This document shows, one piece after another, positions 1 through 6,123 of a DNA stretch of 8,426 bases (positions are counted from its first letter, which is position 1; each line of letters starts with the position of its first letter). Under the pieces are notes generated by a model. That model ran no database searches, was not told where the DNA came from, and saw nothing but the letters and a program-made list of their open reading frames with translations. A program made the position numbers and the translations under genes. The stretch comes from Candidatus Latescibacterota bacterium. GTDB lineage: Bacteria; JAAXHH01; JABIQT01. The stretch spans positions 1-8,426 of the forward strand of contig JABIQT010000826.1 in assembly GCA_018667995.1 (NCBI GenBank). Reading direction: 5' to 3'.

Positions 1-1
1 A

Positions 2-163
2 GACACTTTTATCAGCAGACCAGAATTTCTGGACGATATTGCTACCAATGCCCGGTATTATGGTACGATGATAGGCAAGAAATACGCGGAACCTTATGTG
101 ATTCGCGAACATCTTGAACTGGTTGATCCTGTAACGTATTTCTCTGGTATTTCTGAACGATGA
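2..163 (+). CDS. bshB1: BshB1-like bacillithiol biosynthesis deacetylase, C-terminal fragment (cut by window edge)
   Basis: This open frame enters from the left edge and ends at TGA 161-163, giving the last 53 residues of a protein. The fragment contains ARYYGTMIGKKYAEPYVIRE, which matches from memory the end of PIG-L/LmbE-fold BshB1 deacetylases, where an aromatic-Gly-x-x-Ile-Gly stretch is followed by a Tyr-Ala-Glu-x-[Tyr/Phe] segment. BshB1 is a zinc-dependent cytoplasmic hydrolase that removes the acetyl group from GlcNAc-malate to give GlcN-malate, the second step of bacillithiol synthesis. The zinc-binding N-terminal motifs lie outside the window, so catalytic competence cannot be judged. 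The call is strengthened by bshA starting 12 bases downstream, because bshB1-bshA is a known gene pair in Bacillus-type genomes. The alternative is another LmbE-family deacetylase. Confidence 0.78.
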   Translation, partial: DTFISRPEFLDDIATNARYYGTMIGKKYAEPYVIREHLELVDPVTYFSGISER

Positions 164-164
164 C

Positions 165-170
165 GAGGAG
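165..170 (+). promoter_or_regulatory. Ribosome binding site of bshA
   Basis: GAGGAG lies 5 bases before ATG 176 but only 2 bases before the in-frame TTG 173. This spacing favours ATG 176 as the true start and makes the first Met of the longer reading spurious. Confidence 0.7.
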
Positions 171-175
171 ACTTG

Positions 176-1297
176 ATGAACATCGGTATTACGTGTTACC
201 CTACCTATGGTGGTAGCGGAGCCATTGCAACCGAGCTTGGACAAGCTTTAGCACGCTCGGGCCACAAGATCCATTTTATAAGTTACTCAATACCTTTCCG
301 CCTTCAAGAATACAATCAGAATATCTCCTTTCACGATGTTGAAGTTATGCCGTACCCGCTTTTCAAATACCCCCCGTACACCCTGGCGCTAGCTGCAAAA
401 ATGGCCGCGGTGGCTGAGGAAGCTAAGCTTGATGTGCTTCATGTCCACTACGCAGTTCCCCATGCTACATGCGCTTTTCTTGCGCGACACATGCTCAAGT
501 CGAGAGACATAAAGATCATCACGACCTTGCACGGGACGGATATTACGCTCGTAGGCAGTGACAAGTCTTTTTACCAGATCACTAAATTCAGCATTGAGGA
601 AAGTGATGGTATCACGGCTGTCTCAGAGTCACTCCGTCAGGACACACTTTCCCTATTCGGTATCGAGAATGAGATCCGGGTGATTCCCAACTTTGTCGAT
701 ACGAATAGATTCAAACGCAAGGAAGCACATTGCGATCTCAAGAATATCGTGCAAGAGGACGAGAAGGTTCTGCTACACGTGTCTAATCTTCGCCCCGTGA
801 AGCGAGTGACTGATGTGATTCGGATGTACGTCAAGGTCAAACCGAAGATCAAGTCGAAGCTGCTCATCGTGGGGGAAGGTCCCGACCGCGTACCCGCTCA
901 GGAGTTGGCCGCCGAGCTGGGACTTCGTGACAGTGTCGTGTTCCTCGGCCAGCAGGAGGGTATTGACGACATTCTCTCTTGTGCGGATCTGTATCTGCTC
1001 CCGAGTGAACAGGAGAGTTTCGGCCTCTCTGCGCTGGAAGCTATGAGTTGTGAGGTACCCGTTGTCGGTACCAATGTAGGTGGCGTGCCCGAACTCATTC
1101 AGCATGGCAAAAACGGCTTCATCACCGAGGTCGGCGATGTGGATAAAATGGCCGAACACGCCATCTCCGTATTGTCAGATGACGCCTACCGAAGTCAAAT
1201 TGGGATCAAGGCCAGGCAACGTGTTTTGGACAGTTTCGGCGAGGACCGCGTGGTACCGCAATACGAGGCATACTATGAGGAGGTGCTAAATCGCTGA
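176..1297 (+). CDS. bshA: N-acetyl-alpha-D-glucosaminyl L-malate synthase BshA (GT4 glycosyltransferase)
   Basis: BshA transfers GlcNAc from UDP-GlcNAc to L-malate, the first committed step of bacillithiol synthesis in the cytoplasm. The 373-aa length is normal for the family. The N-terminal Rossmann domain begins MNIGITCYPTYGGSG, with the family Tyr-Gly-Gly-Ser-Gly loop at 11-15, then HVHYAVPHA at 89-97 and TTLHGTDITLVG at 117-127. These are hallmarks that separate BshA from generic GT4 enzymes. The C-terminal domain has SNLRPVKR at 203-210 and the GT4 E-x7-E nucleotide-sugar motif (E280 and E288 in PSEQESFGLSALEAM). All key residues appear intact. The gene follows a bshB1-like fragment by 12 bases and precedes a GNAT gene by 13 bases, so it is probably co-transcribed with them. 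The start at ATG 176 is preferred to TTG 173 because of Shine-Dalgarno spacing. BshC is not present here. Confidence 0.95.
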   Translation: MNIGITCYPTYGGSGAIATELGQALARSGHKIHFISYSIPFRLQEYNQNISFHDVEVMPYPLFKYPPYTLALAAKMAAVAEEAKLDVLHVHYAVPHATCAFLARHMLKSRDIKIITTLHGTDITLVGSDKSFYQITKFSIEESDGITAVSESLRQDTLSLFGIENEIRVIPNFVDTNRFKRKEAHCDLKNIVQEDEKVLLHVSNLRPVKRVTDVIRMYVKVKPKIKSKLLIVGEGPDRVPAQELAAELGLRDSVVFLGQQEGIDDILSCADLYLLPSEQESFGLSALEAMSCEVPVVGTNVGGVPELIQHGKNGFITEVGDVDKMAEHAISVLSDDAYRSQIGIKARQRVLDSFGEDRVVPQYEAYYEEVLNR

Positions 1298-1310
1298 CGC
1301 AATCCCAGGT

Positions 1311-1799
1311 GTGTCAATCAGGCTGTTCCATGAGCCAGATCGTGAGTCACTTAAGGAGATTACAGCCCTTTGTTTTGATGGCGTCTGCATCGACCAGAAT
1401 ATAGAAGAGCACTTTGGCTTGATAGACGGAAAGAATTGGCAGTCTCGGAAAGTCCGACATATTGATGCCGACGTGGAAGCCAACCGATTGGGAATCTATG
1501 TCGCGGAGTCCGCAGGAAGTGTCATTGGCTATATCACGACCCGAATTGATATGGAGACCAAGGTCGGTGGCATTCCGAATATAGCTGTGATGCCCGAGCA
1601 CCGTGGAAAGCGTATTGGTCACGCCCTGATGATGAGGGCACTCGACTATTTCCGGGAGCAAGGTATGGCTTATGCCCGGATTGAGACATTGGCCCAGAAT
1701 GATATTGGCTCTTCTTTTTATCCCGATATGGGTTTTAAGGAAGTCGCCCGCCAGATTCACTACGCAATGCCCCTCGACGATCAGAGTAATGAGGATTAA
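1311..1799 (+). CDS. GNAT-family N-acetyltransferase
   Basis: The protein is 162 aa in this reading and has the single-domain GNAT fold. It likely transfers an acetyl group from acetyl-CoA to an amine of a protein or small molecule. Motif A, which binds the pyrophosphate of CoA, is IAVMPEHRGKRIGHAL at 91-106. It is preceded by a strand with GYITTRI (73-79) and followed by ETLAQND (125-131) and the motif B-like FYPDMGFKEVAR (136-147). This layout resembles RimI-like members. The substrate cannot be read from sequence. It lies 13 bases after bshA and 3 bases before the next gene, so it probably belongs to the bacillithiol operon and may act on a thiol-related metabolite, which is speculation. 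The GTG 1311 start has no good Shine-Dalgarno site, but a strong one lies further upstream ahead of an in-frame ATC at 1290 (see findings). Confidence 0.88.
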   Translation: MSIRLFHEPDRESLKEITALCFDGVCIDQNIEEHFGLIDGKNWQSRKVRHIDADVEANRLGIYVAESAGSVIGYITTRIDMETKVGGIPNIAVMPEHRGKRIGHALMMRALDYFREQGMAYARIETLAQNDIGSSFYPDMGFKEVARQIHYAMPLDDQSNED

Positions 1800-1802
1800 T
1801 CT

Positions 1803-2750
1803 GTGTTGACATCATGGGATGCCGAAAGGGATCTACTCACATTTGAGACAGAACGCCTCTCCGGTATTCTGGTAGCTGACAATGGCGAAGCAGTCTCCGA
1901 TCACAGACATCACGTGCGCAACCTGGTTTATCGTCGCAATGCCATGTTTGCGTCTCCAGAAGGCAGTCAGATGGATCGGTCTGGATCCTTGACCCTGTTC
2001 CGGGCTTATTCAAAGAACAGCTGGCTCACCGAATTGAGAGCGCTTCGCCCCCAGGTGGAGCGGACCGATACTGGAGCAATCCTCACCTGGCAGCCGACCA
2101 TAAGTCACCAGGTGTCCACCACCGCTGAGTTCTCCATAAAATCACCGAATATCATTGATGTTGATATCACGGTCCGTGGATACACACACTATCCCGCCTA
2201 CGAACTGCTCTGCAGTAACTATGTGCATTCGGATCTGAGTGGGGGGCTATTTCTTGGCAATTGGAGTGCCGAAGATAAAGTGGCACGCGAGAGCACGATG
2301 ATTCCCGACAGCCCGGCCTACCATGGAATGTACAACTTCTTCCCAAGGGATGAAACCGCAGCGCACATCATGACGGACGGTAGGGGGCAGAAGGGCAGGT
2401 GGCCTTGGCACGTTGCGTGTGGGAGGCCCTACGCGTACCCACTTGGCTTTGCCAGCAATGAGAACCTCTGCGCAGTCTTTATGGGCAAGCCGGAGGACGT
2501 GTCGACAGTTGGCGTAACCTACCATGCAGAGGGTGCTGCCTATGATGGTGTGGCGGCACATCACGCCCTTTATCTGTCCCTGTTCGGACGGGATTTATAT
2601 GCGGGAGATGCCTGGCGAACACAGATCCGGCTTGTGGTGGGAGACTATGGTCGCGACGAAGAAATGGATAAAGGCATCATCAGTGAGTATGACGCATTCA
2701 TAGGTTGGACGGGGGGTTTGTTCGGAGCAAACGAGATCAGGCCGGATTGA
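1803..2750 (+). CDS. Conserved-looking protein of unknown function, 315 aa, last gene of the bsh operon
   Basis: I do not recognise a named family. The protein has no signal peptide and no membrane helix, and is rich in alternating short strands with many Tyr, Trp and His residues, which suggests a cytoplasmic beta-sandwich resembling carbohydrate-binding or mutarotase-like folds. Features that may mark an active or binding site are DHRHHVRN at 33-40, NYVHSDLSGG at 139-148, PAYHGMYNFFPRDE at 171-184, GRWPWHVACGRPYAYP at 198-213 and AAHHALYLSLFGRD at 251-264. The start could be GTG 1803 or TTG 1806. GAGG at 1791-1794 supports GTG 1803. The gene begins 3 bases after the GNAT stop, so it is almost certainly translated from the same message as bshA. 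It ends two bases from the stop of the opposing PhyH gene. Codon phasing and length argue for a real protein. Confidence 0.8.
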   Translation: MLTSWDAERDLLTFETERLSGILVADNGEAVSDHRHHVRNLVYRRNAMFASPEGSQMDRSGSLTLFRAYSKNSWLTELRALRPQVERTDTGAILTWQPTISHQVSTTAEFSIKSPNIIDVDITVRGYTHYPAYELLCSNYVHSDLSGGLFLGNWSAEDKVARESTMIPDSPAYHGMYNFFPRDETAAHIMTDGRGQKGRWPWHVACGRPYAYPLGFASNENLCAVFMGKPEDVSTVGVTYHAEGAAYDGVAAHHALYLSLFGRDLYAGDAWRTQIRLVVGDYGRDEEMDKGIISEYDAFIGWTGGLFGANEIRPD

Positions 2751-2752
2751 AG

Positions 2753-3508
2753 CTATCCTGTGACATCCTGAGGTTGGCGTTGATTCCCCCCCATAACCTG
2801 CGTAAGTAACTCTGAAGGATTCTCTAACACGTTAAGTTGCCCACGCATATCCTCCATGGGAAGGCAATGTGGACGAATGTACATACCGAGCAAGCAGGAC
2901 CGGCTCTGATCAGTCGTATTGGGCCGACCGGTATGCCATAGTGCACCATGAAGAAACGCCACACTTCCTCTTACACCTTCCAGTATTACAGCATCATCAC
3001 GCCATTTATCAGCTTCAACCGGGGGGGAGAGGAGATGATGGGATCCTGGTACGACACCTGTGGCGCCATTCTCTCTGGAAAAATCATCTAACATCCAAAT
3101 AGTCTGACCTGTGAAGTTCCCTGATGGCCAAGGTTGCTCCAACGCCCAATACGGGTAGTCCGCATGCCAACCGATGGTGTCATGACCCGGATAGTATGTA
3201 TTTGAAGTCCAGGTTGAACAGATCATGTCACGCCCCAACCAATTGTGCCAAACACCCACTACCAGTTCGTGGCACATTAAGTCCGTAAAGACGGGATGTT
3301 TGATGGCAATTTGTCCGACTCGCTGGGCTTTAGATTCCACATGTTGGTCGGTCTTCTCGGCTACCAGTAGGTCTTCTACGATTGCCCTGATCTGGTCCAC
3401 TTTTTCAGGTGAAATAACTGATGGGACAATGGCGTATCCCTGATCATTGATTCTACTTTGAATGTCTTCCAGATCAACCGGCTTAACGTCTTCAGGGCTT
3501 GCGGACAT
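2753..3508 (-). CDS. Phytanoyl-CoA dioxygenase (PhyH) family Fe(II)/2-oxoglutarate oxygenase
   Basis: The 251-aa protein has the double-stranded beta-helix layout of PhyH oxygenases, which hydroxylate a small organic substrate while turning 2-oxoglutarate into succinate and CO2. The iron-binding facial triad is visible: H115 and D117 in GWHADYP, and H192 in ALWHTGRPN. R203, eleven residues after the distal His, fits the 2-oxoglutarate carboxylate-binding Arg. The N-terminal segment NDQGYAIVPSVISPEKVDQI and the central GATGVVPGSHH are also typical. The protein is cytoplasmic with no signal peptide. The substrate is unknown. Bacterial PhyH proteins act on very different compounds, so phytanoyl-CoA should not be assumed. 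ATG 3508 has GGGAGAG at 3517-3523, 8 bases upstream. The gene is divergent from a Gfo/Idh/MocA gene and may share its regulation. Confidence 0.92.
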   Translation of the reverse strand: MSASPEDVKPVDLEDIQSRINDQGYAIVPSVISPEKVDQIRAIVEDLLVAEKTDQHVESKAQRVGQIAIKHPVFTDLMCHELVVGVWHNWLGRDMICSTWTSNTYYPGHDTIGWHADYPYWALEQPWPSGNFTGQTIWMLDDFSRENGATGVVPGSHHLLSPPVEADKWRDDAVILEGVRGSVAFLHGALWHTGRPNTTDQSRSCLLGMYIRPHCLPMEDMRGQLNVLENPSELLTQVMGGNQRQPQDVTG

Positions 3509-3536
3509 GTGACATGCTCTCCCATTGTGGAATCTG

Positions 3537-3565
3537 TTGATGCTTTAATCCCGATTATATACAAT
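3537..3565 (+). promoter_or_regulatory. Predicted sigma-70-type promoter of the Gfo/Idh/MocA gene
   Basis: TTGATG at 3537-3542 and TACAAT at 3560-3565 are separated by exactly 17 bases and match the consensus at 4 and 5 of 6 positions. Transcription would start near 3572 and leave a leader of about 38 bases before ATG 3610. This is a motif match only. Confidence 0.45.
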
Positions 3566-3584
3566 CAATCAAACATCCAGACAA
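3554..3584 (-). promoter_or_regulatory. Predicted promoter of the PhyH gene, back to back with the opposing promoter
   Basis: On the - strand a perfect TATAAT occupies 3559-3554, directly abutting the -10 element of the + strand promoter. The best -35 candidate is TTGTCT at 3584-3579 with a long 19-base spacer, so this promoter may be weak or activator-dependent. The leader to ATG 3508 would be about 40 bases. Confidence 0.38.
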
Positions 3585-3597
3585 GCTCAATCATGCG

Positions 3598-3603
3598 AAG
3601 GAG
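3598..3603 (+). promoter_or_regulatory. Ribosome binding site of the first Gfo/Idh/MocA gene
   Basis: AAGGAG lies 6 bases before ATG 3610, a near-ideal Shine-Dalgarno arrangement that fixes the start. Confidence 0.7.
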
Positions 3604-3609
3604 AATAAG

Positions 3610-4803
3610 ATGGGAATCAAGGTAGCGATGGTAGGTACGGGGTCCTTCGCACAGAGTTTTATCCCTCTGTTTAAGGCGCATCCCCTCGTAGACGAAATCG
3701 TCCTGTGCGATCTGGACGGCGAGAAACTGAACGACAATGCCCGTAAGCACGGTATCTCAGACACCGTCAATTCCCTCGACGAGGTTTGTGCACGTGCGGA
3801 CATCCAAGCAACGGCGATAATCACGCAAAACTGGCTTCATGCCCCTCAGGCCGTACAGGCCCTGAAAGCCGGCAAGCACGTTTATTCGGCCGTACCTACA
3901 GGTATTACATTAGAAGAGATCGAAGAACTGGTTCAGACTGTGAAGCAGACTGGACAAGTGTACATGATTGGAGAAACAAGCTATTACTACCCAGGGGTCA
4001 TCTACTGCAGAGAACAATTCAGCAAAGGAGCCTTCGGACATGTGGTCTACGGCGAGGCGGAATATTACCATGACTGGGATCACGGGCTTTATGAGGTCGC
4101 AAAGTGGCGTGGTGGTGATCGATGGCGCGAGTTTGCCGGAAAGCCGCCCATGTACTATCCAACGCATTCAACGAGTCAAATCATATCCGTAACCGGCGCC
4201 ACAATGACACATGTATCATGTCTGGGTTTCGTGGATACGGGTGACGATGGAATCTACGCTGAGAACGCAAATCCATGGAACAACCGATTTAGTAATGAGT
4301 CAGCTTTATTCCGAATGTCCGATGGCAGCATTTCAAGAATAAACGAATTCCGCAGGGTGGGACATCCTGGCACCGTTAGAATGGCACTTTTTGGCACGGA
4401 AGGAAGTTTTGAAGACAATACGGCTGGGACCAGATGGGTAGGCAAAAAGTCGGAAGATAAGATTAATCTAGACGAGCGTTTAGCCTGTCAGGGGCAACCC
4501 GTTAAAGCTGGAAGTGATGACAGAATGAATCTTGTGACCGCCTCAGATGGCACCCACCTTGGCGTATCGCAGGTCCATCCGGTAGAACGATTGCCCGCGT
4601 CTTTCGTCGGGCTGCCTAATGGCCACGCGGGGGCACATCAATTCCTCGTGGATGATTTCGTCACCGCATGTGTAGCGCAGAAGACACCGCCGAATAATGT
4701 GTGGGATGCGGCCCGCTACGCGATTCCAGGAATCATTGCCCATGACTCGTCCATGCGAAATGGTGAAATGCTACCTATTCCGGATCTGGGAGATGCGCAG
4801 TAA
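3610..4803 (+). CDS. Gfo/Idh/MocA-type oxidoreductase homologue with Ala-Val-Pro in place of Glu-Lys-Pro
   Basis: The 397-aa protein has an N-terminal Rossmann domain with the dinucleotide loop VGTGSFA at 8-14, an acidic strand end at D34-D36 and the conserved NWLHAPQAVQALKAGKHV at 74-91. A C-terminal alpha/beta domain follows. The family normally uses NAD(P)(H) on sugars, inositols or related polyols. The usual Glu-Lys-Pro, whose Lys contacts cofactor and substrate, reads A94-V95-P96. The rest of the fold looks intact, including GETSYYYPGVIYCREQF (121-137) and MYYPTHSTSQ (181-190), where H186 may be the active-site His. Aromatic runs such as SYYYP and MYYP are striking and may line a substrate pocket. 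The protein could be an altered oxidoreductase, a lyase-like enzyme or a non-catalytic binder. The gene has its own promoter and Shine-Dalgarno site and is divergent from the PhyH gene. No terminator is obvious downstream. Confidence 0.9.
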   Translation: MGIKVAMVGTGSFAQSFIPLFKAHPLVDEIVLCDLDGEKLNDNARKHGISDTVNSLDEVCARADIQATAIITQNWLHAPQAVQALKAGKHVYSAVPTGITLEEIEELVQTVKQTGQVYMIGETSYYYPGVIYCREQFSKGAFGHVVYGEAEYYHDWDHGLYEVAKWRGGDRWREFAGKPPMYYPTHSTSQIISVTGATMTHVSCLGFVDTGDDGIYAENANPWNNRFSNESALFRMSDGSISRINEFRRVGHPGTVRMALFGTEGSFEDNTAGTRWVGKKSEDKINLDERLACQGQPVKAGSDDRMNLVTASDGTHLGVSQVHPVERLPASFVGLPNGHAGAHQFLVDDFVTACVAQKTPPNNVWDAARYAIPGIIAHDSSMRNGEMLPIPDLGDAQ

Positions 4804-4892
4804 AAGGTATAAATCGGCCGTAGGGCGCGGCGGTGGCCACATAACAACGCAGCATATCGAAGGACAGTGCCGTTGCTGACAATTCATCGGCC

Positions 4893-5384
4893 TTATTGAT
4901 TGTCGTAGGACTGTGTAGCATCTTCTACCACAACGAGTTCGACGCCGGCGGCGGAAAACATCTCTCGGGTTTCCTGGGCGGCGTGGTACCGTTTTTCTGA
5001 CACTACCTTCTTGATTCCAACGCTGATGATGAGCATGGCGCATGTACGGCAAGGCTCCATGCGGCAGTAGAGAGTTGTGCCGTCCAGCGGAGTGCCGTAT
5101 CGGGCGGCTTGGCAGATCGCATTCTGTTCGGCGTGTATGGTCCTTACGCAGTGCTGACGTATCGTGCCGTCCTCATCTATTACTTGCTTCATAAGATGGC
5201 CGACCTCATCACAGTGCGGAATGCCGGCGGGTGATCCGACATAGCCTGTGCAGAGAATTCGTTTGTCTTTGACGATAAGGCAGCCGCTTCTTCCGCGATC
5301 GCATGTAGCCCTCTTTGATACTTCATCCATCAACTTGAGAAAATACTCATCCCAGGTGGGTCTGATGTACTCGGTTTCCTTCAT
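4893..5384 (-). CDS. dCMP deaminase family protein (ComEB-like)
   Basis: The 163-aa protein belongs to the zinc-dependent cytidine/deoxycytidylate deaminase fold. It probably converts dCMP to dUMP, the precursor of dTMP, in the cytoplasm. The zinc and proton-shuttle motif H84-A85-E86 is present in TIHAEQNAICQAA. The second motif P111-C112-R113-T114-C115 sits in MEPCRTCAMLII. The N-terminal CDRGRSGCLIVKDKRILCTGYVGSPAG (28-54) and the insert with H57-C58 are typical of the dCMP-deaminase branch rather than free-cytidine or tRNA-adenosine deaminases. Length is normal. AGGAG at 5391-5395 lies 6 bases before the ATG. The gene begins 18 bases after the stop of a P-loop kinase gene, so the two are almost certainly one transcription unit. 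Its stop converges on the Gfo/Idh/MocA gene across 89 bases. Regulation by dCTP/dTTP is known for some relatives but cannot be judged here. Confidence 0.92.
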   Translation of the reverse strand: MKETEYIRPTWDEYFLKLMDEVSKRATCDRGRSGCLIVKDKRILCTGYVGSPAGIPHCDEVGHLMKQVIDEDGTIRQHCVRTIHAEQNAICQAARYGTPLDGTTLYCRMEPCRTCAMLIISVGIKKVVSEKRYHAAQETREMFSAAGVELVVVEDATQSYDNQ

Positions 5385-5402
5385 TTAATGCTCCTATGTG
5401 AC

Positions 5403-5981
5403 TTAGGATCCGGTAATCCCCGTAACGATTTCTGCGATCTGATCTCGCAGTTCCGACGATGACTTCTCGTTCACCACCGTATAATCTGCCATAGCGATAG
5501 GGCCGCCTTTCTCGATATTCTCGATCTCCGAGTAATCTCGTTGGCGGGCGTCGTGCGGAGTCAGCGGTCGCATTTTGTGGGCGGTGTCGGTGCTATCGGT
5601 AAACCTGCTTTCCAGGCGTTTGTAACGGGTGGCAGGAGATGCGTAGACTGCAATCACGAAGAGACGCTCCCCAAAATTCTCTCTGAGGATATTGTACTCG
5701 GACCAGGAATAGAGACCGTCGATTACGACGTTATTGCTTTCGATGCTGTCTTTTATGGCCGGCAGGGATAATGTGGCGAATGCGCCCATACCATATGTCT
5801 TTCTCAGGGACTCACGCATCGTCCGTTCGTTCTGTTCATTTATATCCAAACCCTTCTCTTTCAAACTGTCGATGGTCACTTGACCAAAACGGATGTATGT
5901 CCATTTCCGTTCTATCAGACATTCTGCCGCAGTCGATTTGCCAGAACCTGTCATCCCCACAAAAGCTACTATGGCGTTCAT
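5403..5981 (-). CDS. P-loop kinase, UPF0200 / dephospho-CoA-kinase-like (putative nucleotide kinase)
   Basis: The 192-aa protein starts with a Walker A loop, GMTGSGKS at 9-16 (K15, S16), typical of small NMP-kinase-like proteins. Later come VVIDGLYSWSEYNIL (85-99), which fits the Walker B/substrate region of UPF0200 proteins, then VYASPATRYKRLESR (112-126) and a C-terminal ADYTVVNEKSS (165-175). This order matches UPF0200 and CoaE-like kinases, best known from Archaea, as far as I can judge by eye. The phosphate acceptor is not established. It could be dephospho-CoA, a (d)NMP or something else. The gene directly precedes a dCMP deaminase by 18 bases, which points to a nucleotide substrate by association. 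AAGGGG at 5987-5992 is 5 bases before the ATG. The 142 bases upstream separate it from the second Gfo/Idh/MocA gene. No convincing promoter was found there, so co-transcription is possible. Confidence 0.82.
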   Translation of the reverse strand: MNAIVAFVGMTGSGKSTAAECLIERKWTYIRFGQVTIDSLKEKGLDINEQNERTMRESLRKTYGMGAFATLSLPAIKDSIESNNVVIDGLYSWSEYNILRENFGERLFVIAVYASPATRYKRLESRFTDSTDTAHKMRPLTPHDARQRDYSEIENIEKGGPIAMADYTVVNEKSSSELRDQIAEIVTGITGS

Positions 5982-6123
5982 TTCTACCCCTTCTCAATAC
6001 AATTGACTGTGATTCAACGGCGCTAATCGAAAAGACGAGACAACACATCACCCCATTCGACATCTTGAACATGCGTTCCTGGACATGGCATGCAGAGCGC
6101 GGCCTCGCCGCACCTGTGCCATG

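Noticed and set aside
173-175. TTG at 173 as the start of bshA
   Set aside because: It is only 2 bases after the Shine-Dalgarno GAGGAG. ATG 176 has proper spacing and gives the family-typical start MNIGITCYPTYGGSG.
1347-1760. 137-aa - strand open frame opposite the GNAT gene
   Set aside because: The opposite strand encodes a clear acetyl-CoA-binding motif, and this frame shows no domain or translation signal.
2247-2564. 105-aa - strand open frame inside the unknown-function gene
   Set aside because: It lies wholly inside a better supported gene in a tight operon, has no recognisable motif and is likely a shadow.
3376-3564. Alternative longer upstream start or overlapping gene before PhyH
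   Set aside because: It is in a different frame from the PhyH protein, crosses the predicted promoters and has no family resemblance. ATG 3508 has a good Shine-Dalgarno site.
4804-4892. Possible bidirectional terminator between the first Gfo/Idh/MocA gene and the dCMP deaminase gene
   Set aside because: Short inverted repeats (GGCC/GGCC, CAGCA/TGCTG) are present, but stems are only 4-5 bp, loops are long and there is no proper T tract, so no intrinsic terminator is supported.
6099-6111. Small hairpin GCGGC-CTC-GCCGC just after the second Gfo/Idh/MocA stop
   Set aside because: The stem is 5 bp and no T run follows on the - strand, so it is not a convincing terminator.
5982-6123. A promoter or small gene in the 142-base gap before the kinase gene
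   Set aside because: No -35/-10 pair with acceptable spacing was found, and the open frames that cross the gap are shadows of the flanking genes without ribosome binding sites of their own.
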